A stretch of 64,000 bases of DNA. It comes from Bog-159 sp963756605 (GTDB lineage Bacteria > Acidobacteriota > Terriglobia > Bryobacterales > Bryobacteraceae). A program made the position numbers and the translations under genes. The stretch spans positions 148,815-212,814 of the forward strand of contig CAVWOT010000008.1 in assembly GCA_963756605.1 (NCBI GenBank). Reading direction: 5' to 3'. The notes below the pieces were generated by a model. The model was not told the DNA's origin, made no database searches, and saw nothing but the letters and a program-made list of their open reading frames with translations. Positions 46,422-56,579 of this stretch are shown one piece after another; position 1 is the stretch's first letter, and each line of letters opens with the position of its first letter.

Positions 46422-47812
46422 TTATCTTTTCGTGAGTGCTCGGATGGCGGCGTCCATGGGAGGATCCCGCCCGGCAGCAAGGTCCGGATCCAGGAAAACC
46501 GGCACAGCGATTTCTGGTGGAATGCCGACCACATCGAACGCTACTCTATCGGAAGTGCGGTACACCGCATTGGCTAGCTCGAAACTCCAGCCGTTTGGTA
46601 GATGTCGGTCCAGCGCGTCGCAGAACACTCCTTGAGTATTCTCCCCAATTCGCAGAACGTGCGGGGTCCTCTCCATAAGAGCCCGCGTCAAGGTTTCCGC
46701 CGCGCTCAGCGTAATCGGCCCAATCAGTTCCACCACGGAACCGGTAAATATTGGCTCCTTTCCCGGCCGTACCATGACGCGCTGTAGCGGAGTATAGCGG
46801 TTTGGCTCGGATGGGTCGGATCGGGCTTGTATGGCATACGCCATATACTCATTGGCAGTAAGACTTGGCAGTAAGACGGGCGGCAATAGCCAACCGAGCC
46901 GATCATCACCGCCGAAGGATAGTCGCATGCCGATAATCAATCCATGAAGCCTTGGGTCTGCGAGAATTCGATCCAGCGCCGTGTTGAGCGCTCGCACATC
47001 TGCATGGTATCCGCCCCGTGCATAGCCGCCGAATTGGAGGAATCGAAGATAACCGATGCCCTCGGCAGCCGTCCCGTAACGCCATTCTCCCCTGCAAAGA
47101 GAGACGATTGGGCCGCGAAGATACCGGCGATTTGTTACCTCCGCCAGCGCCCTTCGGCCGTTCTTCGCGAACGTTCGATATTCCCGTGAACTACGCGATC
47201 GCTGCCCGGCCTAAGCGGAGCGTCGAATTCACGCCTAAGCTTCGATGCTTCGATACCGGTGTGGATATCCGCAAGCGGCTTGATCATGCCCGACAGCATG
47301 TCGAAGAGTTCGGTTGGGGTAGTCTGGGCCGCCACTTTTCCGCGCTGCTCGGCGATCGCTTGCACCCAGTCTAAATGCCGCAGGTCGAATGAGATGTACT
47401 GTTCCGCGAAAGTTTGGGCGAAGACGTCGAAATTGTTCAAAGGCGTATTTGCCGTTGGCGGCGTGCAGACCTTTGGTAGTGCTGCGATTCGCTCGATCAC
47501 GATGTTCGTCAGACCAGTTGGTGTGGTAATCCGTTTGTGATCGCTATCGCCGGCGCGCACGATCGAGAACAGACTGCCATCCCGGCCGCGAAGAGTTGGT
47601 TCGTTTTCCGGATCAGGCTTGGTCAGCCTTTTGGCTGTCGATGCGGCAACACACGTCGTGCGTGTAACCGCGTACGTCTGCCAGTCTGAATTCCGGACCT
47701 GACAGATGAGTCCCCAGCCCTGGCTCCGCCAAACGCCATCGAGGTGTGTCGAAACGCCGAAACATTCAGCCGTCAGGGCGGCAGCGAATATCAATCCCAG
47801 ATTGCGCACCAT
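46422..47812 (-). pseudogene. S41-family (C-terminal-processing-like) peptidase, frameshifted
   Basis: Begins at ATG 47812 with a signal peptide (MVRNLGLIFAAALTAECFG). The first frame reads through FDVFAQTFAEQYISFDLRHLDW, characteristic of S41 proteins, to about 47140. The frame is then lost, and the protein resumes in another frame at about 47080 (EGIGYLRFLQFGGYARGGYH), continuing through LHGLIIGMRLSFGGDD and the catalytic-serine region LIGPITLSAAETLTRAL to 46422. At least one frameshift separates the halves (near 47080-47140). All expected domains are otherwise there, so the loss is recent or a sequencing/assembly error. It would be an exported protease. Confidence 0.75.
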
Positions 47813-48149
47813 GTCAGGTGCGATTTTATTCCAGTGGTCAACGGGGACGCGGCCCGACTCGTTGCGATTCGACACTCCGAGGCGCTGAGCCTGAAGTGGA
47901 GTTATGCAGAAAACCGGCCTCACTTAAATCCGCGACTGCACTGGTTATCCGGGAATTGGAGCACCGGCCTTGATCAGGTCGCCGGTCCGCTCGGATCTCG
48001 GTCCGCAAAGCCGCCTCAATTCAGAGGTCGTTGTTTGCCATTATTCTCCGGGCAAGTGCGCGGAGCAGCCGCATACTCTCACATTCCGAGATTCCGGGAA
48101 GGCACGCGGTGGAAAATGCGTGTGCGGTAGAGCATAATCTCGGAAGTGT
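47813..48149. other. Gap between divergent genes
   Basis: 337 bases between the S41 pseudogene and the ligase gene, which are divergent. No gene is recognised. Promoters for both sides should lie here, but none can be placed with confidence. Confidence 0.35.
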
Positions 48150-49010
48150 ATGCGATTTCCTGAATGGGTTGTCCCGATGGCCGCGACTCTGACTCAGGAG
48201 CGCTTTACCGGATCCGAGTGGATCTTCGAGCGCAAGTACGACGGCATCCGCCTGCTCGCATTCCGGAGAGGCACGAGTGTGCGGCTTTTCTCACGCAATC
48301 AACTGCCGCAGCATCATCCTGCCATCGCCGACGGGATCAGCAGACTGCTTGTGGATGAGGTCATCCTGGATGGCGAGGTCGATTGGGGCGGTCCGAACGT
48401 CGGATATCACGTGTTCGACATCCTCTGGTTGAATGGACGCGACCTGATGCCGTTGCCGCTAACGGAGCGCCGCGCCATCTTGCGCGACCTCGGGCTGCGG
48501 TCGCCGCTCCACCCCGTCGCGGAGATTACCGGCGAGAAGCCATGGGACCGGGCTCGCCGCGAAGGGTGGGAAGGGGTGATCGCCAAGCGTCGCGATTCAC
48601 CCTATGAACACCGCCGGTCTCCGTTTTGGCTCAAGATGAAATGCGAGGCCTCGCAGGAACTGGTGGTCGGCGGCTTCACTGATCCGCAGGGCGAACGCCG
48701 CGGGTTCGGCGCGCTGCTGCTCGGCTATTTCGACGGCGAGGAGTTCGTCTTCGCTGGCAAGGTGGGCACGGGCTTCGACACGCAGCGGTTGATCGGGTTG
48801 CGTGCGCGGCTCGACGAGATCGAAATCGCCAAAAGCCCCTTCACCAAAGCCGTTGGCCTGCCGCGTATCCGCGCGCATTGGGTTCGGCCGGAGCTTGTAG
48901 TACAGGTTGCGTTTATCGAATGGACCGTCCATGGAAAGCTGCGCCACGGGCGATTCCTCGGGTTTCGCGAGGACAAAACCGCCCGTGAAGTTGTGCGGGA
49001 GACGTCATGA
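48150..49010 (+). CDS. ligD: LigD-type ATP-dependent DNA ligase domain protein
   Basis: 286 residues. This is the ligase module of bacterial non-homologous end joining, which seals double-strand breaks with ATP. The nucleotidyl-transferase motif is EWIFERKYDGIRLLAF (motif I, KxDG with Lys near residue 27), then FSRNQL (Ia), ILDGEVDW (III), YHVFDILW (IIIa), EGVIAKRRDSPY (IV) and FWLKMKC (V). The OB fold follows, ending LRHGRFLGFREDK. Start ATG 48150. It lacks the polymerase and phosphoesterase modules that are fused in many LigD proteins; the polymerase module is the next gene, coupled by an ATGA overlap. No Ku gene is in the window. Confidence 0.9.
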   Translation: MRFPEWVVPMAATLTQERFTGSEWIFERKYDGIRLLAFRRGTSVRLFSRNQLPQHHPAIADGISRLLVDEVILDGEVDWGGPNVGYHVFDILWLNGRDLMPLPLTERRAILRDLGLRSPLHPVAEITGEKPWDRARREGWEGVIAKRRDSPYEHRRSPFWLKMKCEASQELVVGGFTDPQGERRGFGALLLGYFDGEEFVFAGKVGTGFDTQRLIGLRARLDEIEIAKSPFTKAVGLPRIRAHWVRPELVVQVAFIEWTVHGKLRHGRFLGFREDKTAREVVRETS

Positions 49011-49861
49011 TCACACACCCGGAAAAGTTGCTGTTCCCCGATGACGGAATTACTAAGGGCGAACTCGCCGCCTACTACGAAACGATTGCGCCATGCATGC
49101 TCCCGCATTTAACTGGGCGTCCGATCACGATGGAGCGTTACCACCGCGGCATCGCGGCCGAAGGCTTCTTCCAGAAGGACGTGACGAAAGGCTTTCCGCA
49201 GTGGCTGGAGCGGGTCGAGGTCCCGAAGAAGGGCGGCACGGTGCACCATCCCCTCGCCGGCGATGTAAGGCCGCTCCTCTGGTTGGCGAATCAGAACACC
49301 GTCACACTGCATGTTTGGACATCCCGAGTGCCCGATTTGTTACACCCTGACGTATGCGTATTCGACCTCGATCCTGCGGACGACAATCCCGCCGAAGTTC
49401 GTGCCGCCGCGCTCCAACTCCGCGAACTCCTCGGCGAGCTCGGATTGCGTTCCTGGGTGAAGACGTCAGGATCGAAAGGTTTTCATATCGCTGTGCCACT
49501 TGATCGGGAAGCGGAGTTTGGCGAAGTGGGAATGTTCGCTAACCAGGTGGCTAAGGTACTGGTAAGCCGCGACCCTTCACGGCTGACGCAGGAGTTTAGC
49601 AAGGCCGATCGCGGTGGCCGCATTCTGGTCGACACTGGACGAAACAGCTACAGCGCGACGTTTGCGGCGGCCTACGCGGTTCGCGCGAGAACCGGCGCAC
49701 CGGTGTCGGCGCCGTGCACGTGGGAGGAGATGGAACGCGGCGACGTTGCACCGCGGACGTTCACCTTGCGCACGATGGCCGAGAGAACTGCTATCGTGGG
49801 GGACCTGTGGGCGGACATAAACGCGCATCCGCAGTCAATCCGCGACATCCAGGCGCTTTAA
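49007..49861 (+). CDS. ligD: LigD polymerase/primase domain protein
   Basis: 284 residues forming the archaeo-eukaryotic-primase-like polymerase module that fills gaps during end joining. Typical segments: THPEKLLFPDDGITKGELAAYY, RPITMERYHRGI, FFQKD, FDLDPADD (catalytic Asp pair), VKTSGSKGFHIAVPL and RGGRILVDTGRN. ATG 49007 overlaps the ligase stop (ATGA), so the two modules are made together and probably act as a two-protein LigD. The gene ends at 49861 without a phosphoesterase domain. Confidence 0.92.
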   Translation: MITHPEKLLFPDDGITKGELAAYYETIAPCMLPHLTGRPITMERYHRGIAAEGFFQKDVTKGFPQWLERVEVPKKGGTVHHPLAGDVRPLLWLANQNTVTLHVWTSRVPDLLHPDVCVFDLDPADDNPAEVRAAALQLRELLGELGLRSWVKTSGSKGFHIAVPLDREAEFGEVGMFANQVAKVLVSRDPSRLTQEFSKADRGGRILVDTGRNSYSATFAAAYAVRARTGAPVSAPCTWEEMERGDVAPRTFTLRTMAERTAIVGDLWADINAHPQSIRDIQAL

Positions 49862-50146
49862 GGAGGCATATCGTTAGCGGTCGTCGTCGCCGGGTCGGAC
49901 CGGTACTGGCTGACGATCACGTGAGCGGTCTGCGCGTTAGACGGCCAGGTGGATTCCGGCGAAACCGGCGTCAAGCCGTTGGTGACGGCACAGAATCTGC
50001 ACTTTGGTTTGCAACACAAGTACGGATCGTCGGCGCAATGGCTTACTAGGCAGGCACAGTGGCGGTGTTTCCCTTGAATGTTGAAGCATGGCTTCCTCTT
50101 CCCCAGCCTCTGCGATTAATAGGCGGCCAGGCACGGGTAAATGGGG

Positions 50147-50440
50147 TCACAGGCCACGGAGGACGGCCATCGGGTCGATGCGGGAGGCGCGCCGAGCCGG
50201 GATTTGTCCGGCCAGCAAGGCCACCGCACCGAGAAGCGACATCATCGCCACGAAAATCAGCGGGTCGGTCGGCTCGGTTCCGTAAAGCATGGAAGCGATT
50301 CCGCGAGCGACGGCGAACGGCGCCGCTCCTCCGATGGCGATGCCGACCAGCGTCAGTCGCAAGGTCTGGGCGACCACGGCCAGGCGAACGCGGGCCGCGC
50401 TCGCGCCCAAAGCCAGGCGGATTCCGGCGCGCGTCGCTGA
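50147..50440 (-). pseudogene. C-terminal remnant of a duplicated FtsX/MacB permease
   Basis: The translation gives GIRLALGASAARVRLAVVAQ, then a membrane span, ASMLYGTEPTDPLIFVAMMS, another span and PARRASRIDPMAVLRG, the end of an ADOP-type permease like the one at 31855-34593. Only about the last 98 residues remain and no start or upstream domains are found, so this is a fragment. It shows a second permease locus has been lost here. Confidence 0.8.
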
Positions 50441-50679
50441 AGCTTGCCGTCGTCGTTGAGCTCGACCCATATGGCGGCGACGCGGGCGGTCGATGCGCAT
50501 TTCGTTTCAGCATAGACCGGTGCGACCATCGTTGGCGACGGCCGCTCGACACCAATAAATTTTCCGGCGGGCCTCCGATATGACCAAGTAAGTCACTGAA
50601 AAACCAGCATTCATTGAGGATAGACATGTCCTGAATGCCTACGAGTTTTTCCTCTGACCTTCCAGTGAGGCACCGCGGT

Positions 50680-51627
50680 TCATTCCTGGCGGGGAGTCGC
50701 GGACTCCTCCAGAAGCTTGACGAGGGCATACAGGGCATCGTTTACCGGCGTCGCGATTCCCAGGGCCGCCCCGCGCCGCGCAACATAGCCGTTGAGCGAA
50801 TCGATTTCCGTAGGTCTTCCGCGCGCAATATCCTGCGCGGTCGAAGAGAGCGCGCGGCTCATGTCCTCACCCAACCGAAACGCGGCCGCCACCATGGAGG
50901 GCTCGGATAGGGAAACTCCCTCGGCGTGAGCTACCGCGACGGTCTCCGTGATGACGCGCAGCATGAGTGTACGCACTGGCTCGAATCGGACCATGCGGCC
51001 GTACCGTGCGCCCGTTAGAGCCGAGATGGCGTTGTAAACGCAATTCATCACCAGCTTGGTCCACAGCTCCTCTTCTATGTCTTCCGAGAGTCGACAAGAA
51101 ATGCCGGCGTGTTCGAACATAGCCGCCAGCGGTTCCAGGTTGGGCTGCCGCGGCCATCCGGCATGGTGCCCGATTACCAGGTCGCCGCGCCCGGTATGGG
51201 TCAAGTGGCCCGGCCCGGTCATTTGGGCGGCAACATACACCGCGACCGGGATCGCGCGCCATTGAATCGCCGAGTAGATCCGATCGACATTATCCACGCC
51301 GTTTTGAACGCTCAGGACAGCGGTTCCCGGAGAAAGGCATAGGTGCATTTCGCGGGCGGCCGTTTCTGTATCCACTGTCTTGACGCAGAACAGGACCACC
51401 TGGGCATCACGCAGGCCTTCTTTCATGCTTGTAGATACCGATACCGGGATGCGTTCGTGAACGCGCAGCCCCTCAAGAAGCAGGCCGTCGCGGGCGATCG
51501 CTTCCATGTGCCGTGCCCGGCCGATGAATGTCACGCGGACACCCGCACGCGCCAGCATCCCTCCGAAATAGCACCCTACGGCGCCGGCGCCCACTATCGC
51601 GACCACCGGCCACTGTTCGGCTTGCAT
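50680..51627 (-). CDS. 2-dehydropantoate 2-reductase-like (PanE/ApbA) protein
   Basis: 315 residues. An N-terminal Rossmann fold for NADPH (VVAIVGAGAVGCYFGGMLARAG) is followed by VLFCVKTVDTE and VLSVQNGVDNVD. The C-terminal helical domain has the catalytic-lysine helix EEELWTKLVMNCVYNAISALTG and the substrate loop RGRPTEIDSLNGYV. Length matches the family. PanE reduces ketopantoate to pantoate for coenzyme A; many paralogues act on other 2-keto acids, and with no other pantothenate genes nearby the substrate is open. Start ATG 51627. Confidence 0.9.
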   Translation of the reverse strand: MQAEQWPVVAIVGAGAVGCYFGGMLARAGVRVTFIGRARHMEAIARDGLLLEGLRVHERIPVSVSTSMKEGLRDAQVVLFCVKTVDTETAAREMHLCLSPGTAVLSVQNGVDNVDRIYSAIQWRAIPVAVYVAAQMTGPGHLTHTGRGDLVIGHHAGWPRQPNLEPLAAMFEHAGISCRLSEDIEEELWTKLVMNCVYNAISALTGARYGRMVRFEPVRTLMLRVITETVAVAHAEGVSLSEPSMVAAAFRLGEDMSRALSSTAQDIARGRPTEIDSLNGYVARRGAALGIATPVNDALYALVKLLEESATPRQE

Positions 51628-52467
51628 GAGAAATCATCTTACCGCGCCCGCGATGTGGCGACGGTCGCGATTCCTCGCTTCTCCGAGAAGTCTCAGCAGT
51701 CCTGATATACACATATCACTAGCTATCGCACCCCCAAGCTGGCGCACGCGGCACGCTGTTATCCGGGCAGCGTCGGCGGACCTTCACCAGGATGCCGACC
51801 ATTCGGGCTGTGGTGTGGAACCCGGAGGTTCCTAGACGCAAGCGCGTTCCCGTTACTAATCCGCGAATTCCAAGCAAACTTCACCCAGATGAACGGTTCA
51901 GACGTTATGCAGCCGCATGTCCCGCAACCCGGAAGGATTCGACATCATCGCCTTTTGCTTCTCGCTTAGGGTCGCCGACGGCTGCGGGCGGCCGAACTTT
52001 CCAGGAGCGCGTTACGCGGGGACGGCTATTGAAATGATCCTAGTCGCCAGGGGCCCAGGTCTCCGTACAAGGTATTCTGGAGGTCACCGTCGCGACCCAG
52101 TACAAGAAAACGCCAGAAGACGTGGGTGATTTGTGGTACTTCCTGGCCGCTCTGGCAGACAAGTTGGCAAGGGAGTGCGCTTGCGCCGTGCTCAGCTCGG
52201 AGCCCCCAACCTCGATTTGAAAAGTAGGGGGCGGATGCGCCGTGGCTCAGGACTTAACCGCCTTCTGATCAGCGCCGGGGTTTACGAGAAGCGCTATCGT
52301 GAGGCGCGCCTCACCGGCCTCTAGGACAGCGCTGCGGATCTGGGCTACCAACTTGTCCCGAAACCCGCAATTCCATGGGCTGCTTTCGGCGGCCAAGACA
52401 AGGGAGTCTCAAGGTAGAGGCCGGGCCCTTGAGGCACCCTGGCATGGTGCCTGGGCCCCACCCCGGA
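51628..52467. other. 840-base stretch with no supported gene
   Basis: Several short open frames overlap here but none has recognisable content or a good start. It contains repeat copy 2 (52214-52243). It may be scar sequence of lost genes. No RNA gene seen. Confidence 0.4.
52214..52243 (+). repeat. Short dispersed repeat, copy 2
   Basis: Partner of 46334-46363; it differs by one lost base and two substitutions near the middle. Lies in gene-free DNA. Confidence 0.55.
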
Positions 52468-52839
52468 TCAGCCGCAGGGATAGTCTTCGTCGCCGAGTAC
52501 GGTGCCAATCAGGCGGGCCAGATCCGGTAGATTCTGTTTGAGCGCGTAGCCGCACGCGCCGGCCGCCCGGGCTGCGGCGCGCAGGGCGTCCTCGTCGTAG
52601 TCCGTCACGATCACTATGCGGGCGGTAGGATGCAGGCGGCGGATCTGTCTGGTGGCCGCCAAGCCATCCAGGCGCGGCATGCGGATGTCCATCAAGACGA
52701 CATCGGGCCGATGCGCCGCGTAAACCGCTAACGCATTGGCCCCATCGTGGCATTCCCAGATCTCACTGGCTATGCCGGAGACCGCGTGCCGCAGCAGGCG
52801 CCGCACGCCTGCATTGTCTTCCACTATTAGAATCGTCAT
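52468..52839 (-). CDS. Receiver-only response regulator
   Basis: 123 residues: acidic pair E7/D8 (IVEDNAG), phosphorylated D51 (VLMDIRMPRLDG), T79 (IVIVTDYDED), K101 (YALKQNLPDL). The receiver resembles the NarL group but no DNA-binding domain follows, so it may act by protein contact or in a phosphorelay. It lies downstream of the large secreted protein on the same strand, beyond that gene's terminator. Confidence 0.88.
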   Translation of the reverse strand: MTILIVEDNAGVRRLLRHAVSGIASEIWECHDGANALAVYAAHRPDVVLMDIRMPRLDGLAATRQIRRLHPTARIVIVTDYDEDALRAAARAAGACGYALKQNLPDLARLIGTVLGDEDYPCG

Positions 52840-52862
52840 GGTTCTGAGTCCCCCGAAAACGC

Positions 52863-52895
52863 AAAAAAGTCCCGGCGGCTTGAGACCGCCGGGAC
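52863..52895 (-). terminator. Rho-independent terminator of the large secreted protein gene
   Basis: Minus strand: GTCCCGGCGG, seven-base loop, CCGCCGGGAC, then six T (52868-52863). The 10-bp stem is perfect. It separates the secreted-protein gene from the receiver gene. Confidence 0.9.
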
Positions 52896-52913
52896 AAGTG
52901 GGTTTCGGCTGCT

Positions 52914-55900
52914 TTACTTGACCACCGTGAACGTCGCGGTGGCTGAGTTAGTCAGCGAGCCGGAGACGCCGGTGAAGGTCATGGTGTAGGTGCCGGGTGT
53001 GGTGGTCGCCGGGAACAGTATTCCCGAGACAGCCAAGGCCGTTCCGTTGACGGAGACCGTTTGCGGCAGATCCGCGCACTGCGCTCCCGCCGGACCGCCC
53101 GAGCAACTCAGGCTCACATTGCCCTTGAAACCATCGACGGATTTGATCTGTAGCAGGAAGGCCGCGAGAACACCGCGGGTGACCGTCTCCGATCCAGGAT
53201 CAGGCGTGATGGTGAAATTGGCGGCCGGGGACACCGTGAAGTTTTGGGTCACCGGATTCGCCGCCCCGTACTGCGCGTTGCCGGCTTGCGAGGCCTGAAT
53301 GGAGCAGGTCCCGGCAGCGATCAGGGTGGCCGTGTCGCCCGCGACTGTGCACACCGTGGTGGTCAGGGAAGTGAAGGTGACCGCCAAGCCGGAGCTGGCC
53401 GAAGCCGATAATGTCACCGGGGTTCCCTGGGTCTGGCTCGCAACGGAGTTGAAGGTGATGGTCTGGCTGGTCTTCGAGACGACGATGGTTTGCGTGACTG
53501 GGACAGCCGCGGCGTAATTGGTGTTACCCGCCTGGGAAGCCGTCACCGTAACGGTACCCGCGCCGGTGATGGTGAGCGTCGAGCCAGATAGGCTGGCCGG
53601 ACCGGTGATGCTGTAGCTCACCGGCAGTCCGGATGACGCGGTGGCGTTCAGCGTATAGGGACCCGCGGAGCCGTAAGTCGCCGTGCCCGGGAGTCCAGTG
53701 AATGTAACGGCCTGGCTGATCTTGGCCACGACGATGGTCAGCGTGACCGGCGTAGCCGCCGCGTAATTAGTGTTACCCGCCTGGGAAGCCGTCACCGTAA
53801 CGGTACCCGCGCCGGTGATGGTGAGCGTCGAGCCAGATAGGCTGGCCGGTCCGGTAATGCTGTAGCTCACCGGCAGTCCGGATGACGCGGTGGCGTTTAG
53901 GGTATAGGGACCCGCGGAGCCATAAGTCGCCGTGCCCGGGAGCCCGGTGAATGTTATAGTCTCACTAGCCTGGCTTACAACGATACTTTGCGTAACCGAG
54001 CTAGCTGGGTTGTAAGTGCTGTTACCAGCTTGGGAAGCCGTCACTGAGACAGTGCCTGGGCCGGTGATAGTCAAAGTGGAGCCGGCTAGGCTGGCCGGAC
54101 CAGTGATGCTGTAGCTCACGGGCAGCCCAGAGGAAGCCGTGGCGTTCAGCGTGTAAGGACCCGCGGCGCCATAAGTAGCAGTGCCCGGAAGTCCAGTGAA
54201 CGTGATGGTTTGGCCGAGGGTCACGACAAGGGTCAGGGTAACCGGCGTAGCCGCCGCGTAATCGGTGTTACCCGGCTGGGAAGCCGTGACGGTCACGGTG
54301 CCCGCACCGGTGACGGCCAGATTCGGGGCAGAGAGGAGCGCCGGACCGGTGACGCTGAAGCTTACCGGCATGCCCGATGAAGCGGTGGCGTTCAGCGTGT
54401 AGATCACCGAAGACGTAAAGGTGAGAGTGGACGGGAGTCCGGTGAACGTTATGGTCTGGCTGGCCTGGCTCACGGCCATAGTCAGGGTAACCGGGGTAGC
54501 CGGCGCATAAGTGCCGTTACCTTCCTGGGTCGCCGTGACCGTGACAGTGCCGGGGGCGCTGACGGTCAAGACCGTACCATCGAGGGTTGCCGGACCTGTG
54601 ACAGAGAGAGTTACCGGCAGGCTGGATGACGCGGTGGCCGTTAGAAAGAATTGATTCATGGAGCCAAAGGTCACATTGGCCGGAAGCCCTGTGAAAGTGA
54701 TGGTCTGAGCCGTCAGCATGAGCTCGTAAGCGCCGATATCGCAGGCCGTGCCTTGGGGCCGGGAGACGCCGCGCTGGTCCGTGGTTACATTGGGATCGCA
54801 CTCAGCGGCATCGAATGCCGGGCTGCTGTTCGTGATGGCCATGGTCGGCGTGAGTCCGGGGGAGTTGAGCGTCAGTGCCGCAAGTTGCGGTGACACGGGT
54901 AGGGGCGAGGTCCCGGTGAGGGCGCTGGAGCCCAGAGAGCTGCTCATGACGATGCTGCTGCCGAGGTAAGTGACTGAGGCAGCAGCGGCATTGGCGCCGC
55001 CCCCGCTGGCGTCGGCCACGTTCGACGGCTGATCGCTGACCAGATCCACACCGCCGATGCTGTCGGCCAGAATACTGTTGGAAATCGTCAGCGCGGCCCC
55101 TTGGCCGCTGATCAGGTTGTAGCCAACGCTGTAGACCGCGCCACCCGCGGCGGAGCAGGCCGGGTCAGGTGACTGGCCGACCGCGATGGTGTTGGCGTCG
55201 ATGGTGCTGAACTCGATGGTGACGGCGCCGTTCAGGTTGAAAATGGCTCCGCCGAAGCCGCTGGCTCCGCCGTAACCGTCTCCGCCGCCGCCGCCGATCG
55301 CCGAATTTGCGGTCAGCGTGCTGTTGGTAATGCTGAGTGTGCCGCCGTGATTGAAAATGGCGCCGCCCATACCCGCGCCGCTGCCCCGGCTGCTGCCGCC
55401 GTAACTGTGGTGCTCCGTATCGTCGCTGCCGCCGCCAAATCCGCCCATTGAGTCGCCACCACTGCCGCCGCCAAATCCGCCGCCTCCCCCGACACCATCT
55501 ACAATGTCAGTACCGCCGCCTGCGCCGACGCCGCCTCCACCGCACCAACTTCCTCCCATTCCGAAGTTTCCGCCGCCGCCGTAACAAGACGAAGCGTAGT
55601 TTGCGTTCGCGCCGCTGCCGGAGCCATGACCGGTGCTGTAGTTGGGAGCGTATCCCATGCCGCCGAGACCGTCATTCGGACCGCCTCCCTGGCCGCCCTG
55701 GTTACCGGCCGTGCCATTATCCGTCGGACCGAAGCCGCCACCACCGCCGCCTTGAGAGCAGGACGCCTGTCCGGAGCAGGAATCGGCGGCGCCGGTGCTG
55801 CCCGCCGGAGTGACAGGGCCGCCGAATCCGCCGCCCGTCATGCTGAAGTCCGTACTCGCATCCTGGCCCAGACCGCCACCTCCGCCCGCTTCACCGCTGC

Positions 55901-56579
55901 TTAGCGTATTGCTGCCGCCAGTCGCGCTGTTGCCGGACATGGTGACTGCTATGAGCTGGAGCGCCCCTTGATTGAAAATGGCTCCGCCCATACCGGCGCC
56001 GCCGCTGCCGCCGAAGCCGCCGGCTTCGCCACCCTTCTGGCGGCCACCCGTCAGGGTCAGATTATGCAGCGTGAGGTTGCCGGCGCCCGGAGTATTAAAA
56101 TTCAGGGTCCCGGTGGCTTGCGGATTGGCGCCCACGTAGAAGAACCGCAGCCGGGTGATGCCGCTGGCGACCTGCAGCGTAGCGCCGTTGCCCTCGATAT
56201 CGATGGTGCTCGTAATGGCCGGCAGCGCGTTGGGGCCGTACCAATAGTTCTGCGGGCTGGTGAGCGAGAACTGCTGGTTTGGCAACTGGATGGTGTACGG
56301 GGCGCCGCTGCCTGTAAAGGTACAAGCATCCACGGGCGTTCCCGTGTTGGCCGAGATGATGGCCTCGCCCAACGTGCAATTGCCGTTAACTATTCCGTTC
56401 GGGTTACTCGCGGTCGCCTCCTGCGCCGTGCTGTTGACTGTGATGGTGGTTTGCGCGAGGGCGGATAACGCCGCGCATGACAGCAGCGAAGTGGCCAATA
56501 CCGCAGGCCGTAAGGCTGCAGCGGCCGCAGCCGCCCACCCGTTTCTGAACCGATACGTTCCTTTTATCGTTTTGCTCAT
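52914..56579 (-). CDS. Large secreted beta-helix protein with Ig-like repeats
   Basis: 1,221 residues from ATG 56579 with AAGGA seven bases upstream. Signal peptide near residues 15-43 (AAAAALRPAVLATSLLSCAALSALA). Residues 44-120 resemble the CSLREA/choice-of-anchor start (TITVNSTAQEA...NGNCTLGEAI). To about 620 there is a right-handed beta-helix with very glycine-rich loops, ending AFDAAECDPNVTTDQRGVSRP with DIGAYEL, the choice-of-anchor Q signature. Then come six Ig-like repeats of about 80 residues (QTITFTGLP...TYGSAGPYTLNATASSGLPV...GNTNYAAATPVT) and a final beta domain. Two of the repeats are almost identical in DNA. A surface polysaccharide- or cell-binding role is inferred. Confidence 0.9.
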   Translation of the reverse strand: MSKTIKGTYRFRNGWAAAAAAALRPAVLATSLLSCAALSALAQTTITVNSTAQEATASNPNGIVNGNCTLGEAIISANTGTPVDACTFTGSGAPYTIQLPNQQFSLTSPQNYWYGPNALPAITSTIDIEGNGATLQVASGITRLRFFYVGANPQATGTLNFNTPGAGNLTLHNLTLTGGRQKGGEAGGFGGSGGAGMGGAIFNQGALQLIAVTMSGNSATGGSNTLSSGEAGGGGGLGQDASTDFSMTGGGFGGPVTPAGSTGAADSCSGQASCSQGGGGGGFGPTDNGTAGNQGGQGGGPNDGLGGMGYAPNYSTGHGSGSGANANYASSCYGGGGNFGMGGSWCGGGGVGAGGGTDIVDGVGGGGGFGGGSGGDSMGGFGGGSDDTEHHSYGGSSRGSGAGMGGAIFNHGGTLSITNSTLTANSAIGGGGGDGYGGASGFGGAIFNLNGAVTIEFSTIDANTIAVGQSPDPACSAAGGAVYSVGYNLISGQGAALTISNSILADSIGGVDLVSDQPSNVADASGGGANAAAASVTYLGSSIVMSSSLGSSALTGTSPLPVSPQLAALTLNSPGLTPTMAITNSSPAFDAAECDPNVTTDQRGVSRPQGTACDIGAYELMLTAQTITFTGLPANVTFGSMNQFFLTATASSSLPVTLSVTGPATLDGTVLTVSAPGTVTVTATQEGNGTYAPATPVTLTMAVSQASQTITFTGLPSTLTFTSSVIYTLNATASSGMPVSFSVTGPALLSAPNLAVTGAGTVTVTASQPGNTDYAAATPVTLTLVVTLGQTITFTGLPGTATYGAAGPYTLNATASSGLPVSYSITGPASLAGSTLTITGPGTVSVTASQAGNSTYNPASSVTQSIVVSQASETITFTGLPGTATYGSAGPYTLNATASSGLPVSYSITGPASLSGSTLTITGAGTVTVTASQAGNTNYAAATPVTLTIVVAKISQAVTFTGLPGTATYGSAGPYTLNATASSGLPVSYSITGPASLSGSTLTITGAGTVTVTASQAGNTNYAAAVPVTQTIVVSKTSQTITFNSVASQTQGTPVTLSASASSGLAVTFTSLTTTVCTVAGDTATLIAAGTCSIQASQAGNAQYGAANPVTQNFTVSPAANFTITPDPGSETVTRGVLAAFLLQIKSVDGFKGNVSLSCSGGPAGAQCADLPQTVSVNGTALAVSGILFPATTTPGTYTMTFTGVSGSLTNSATATFTVVK

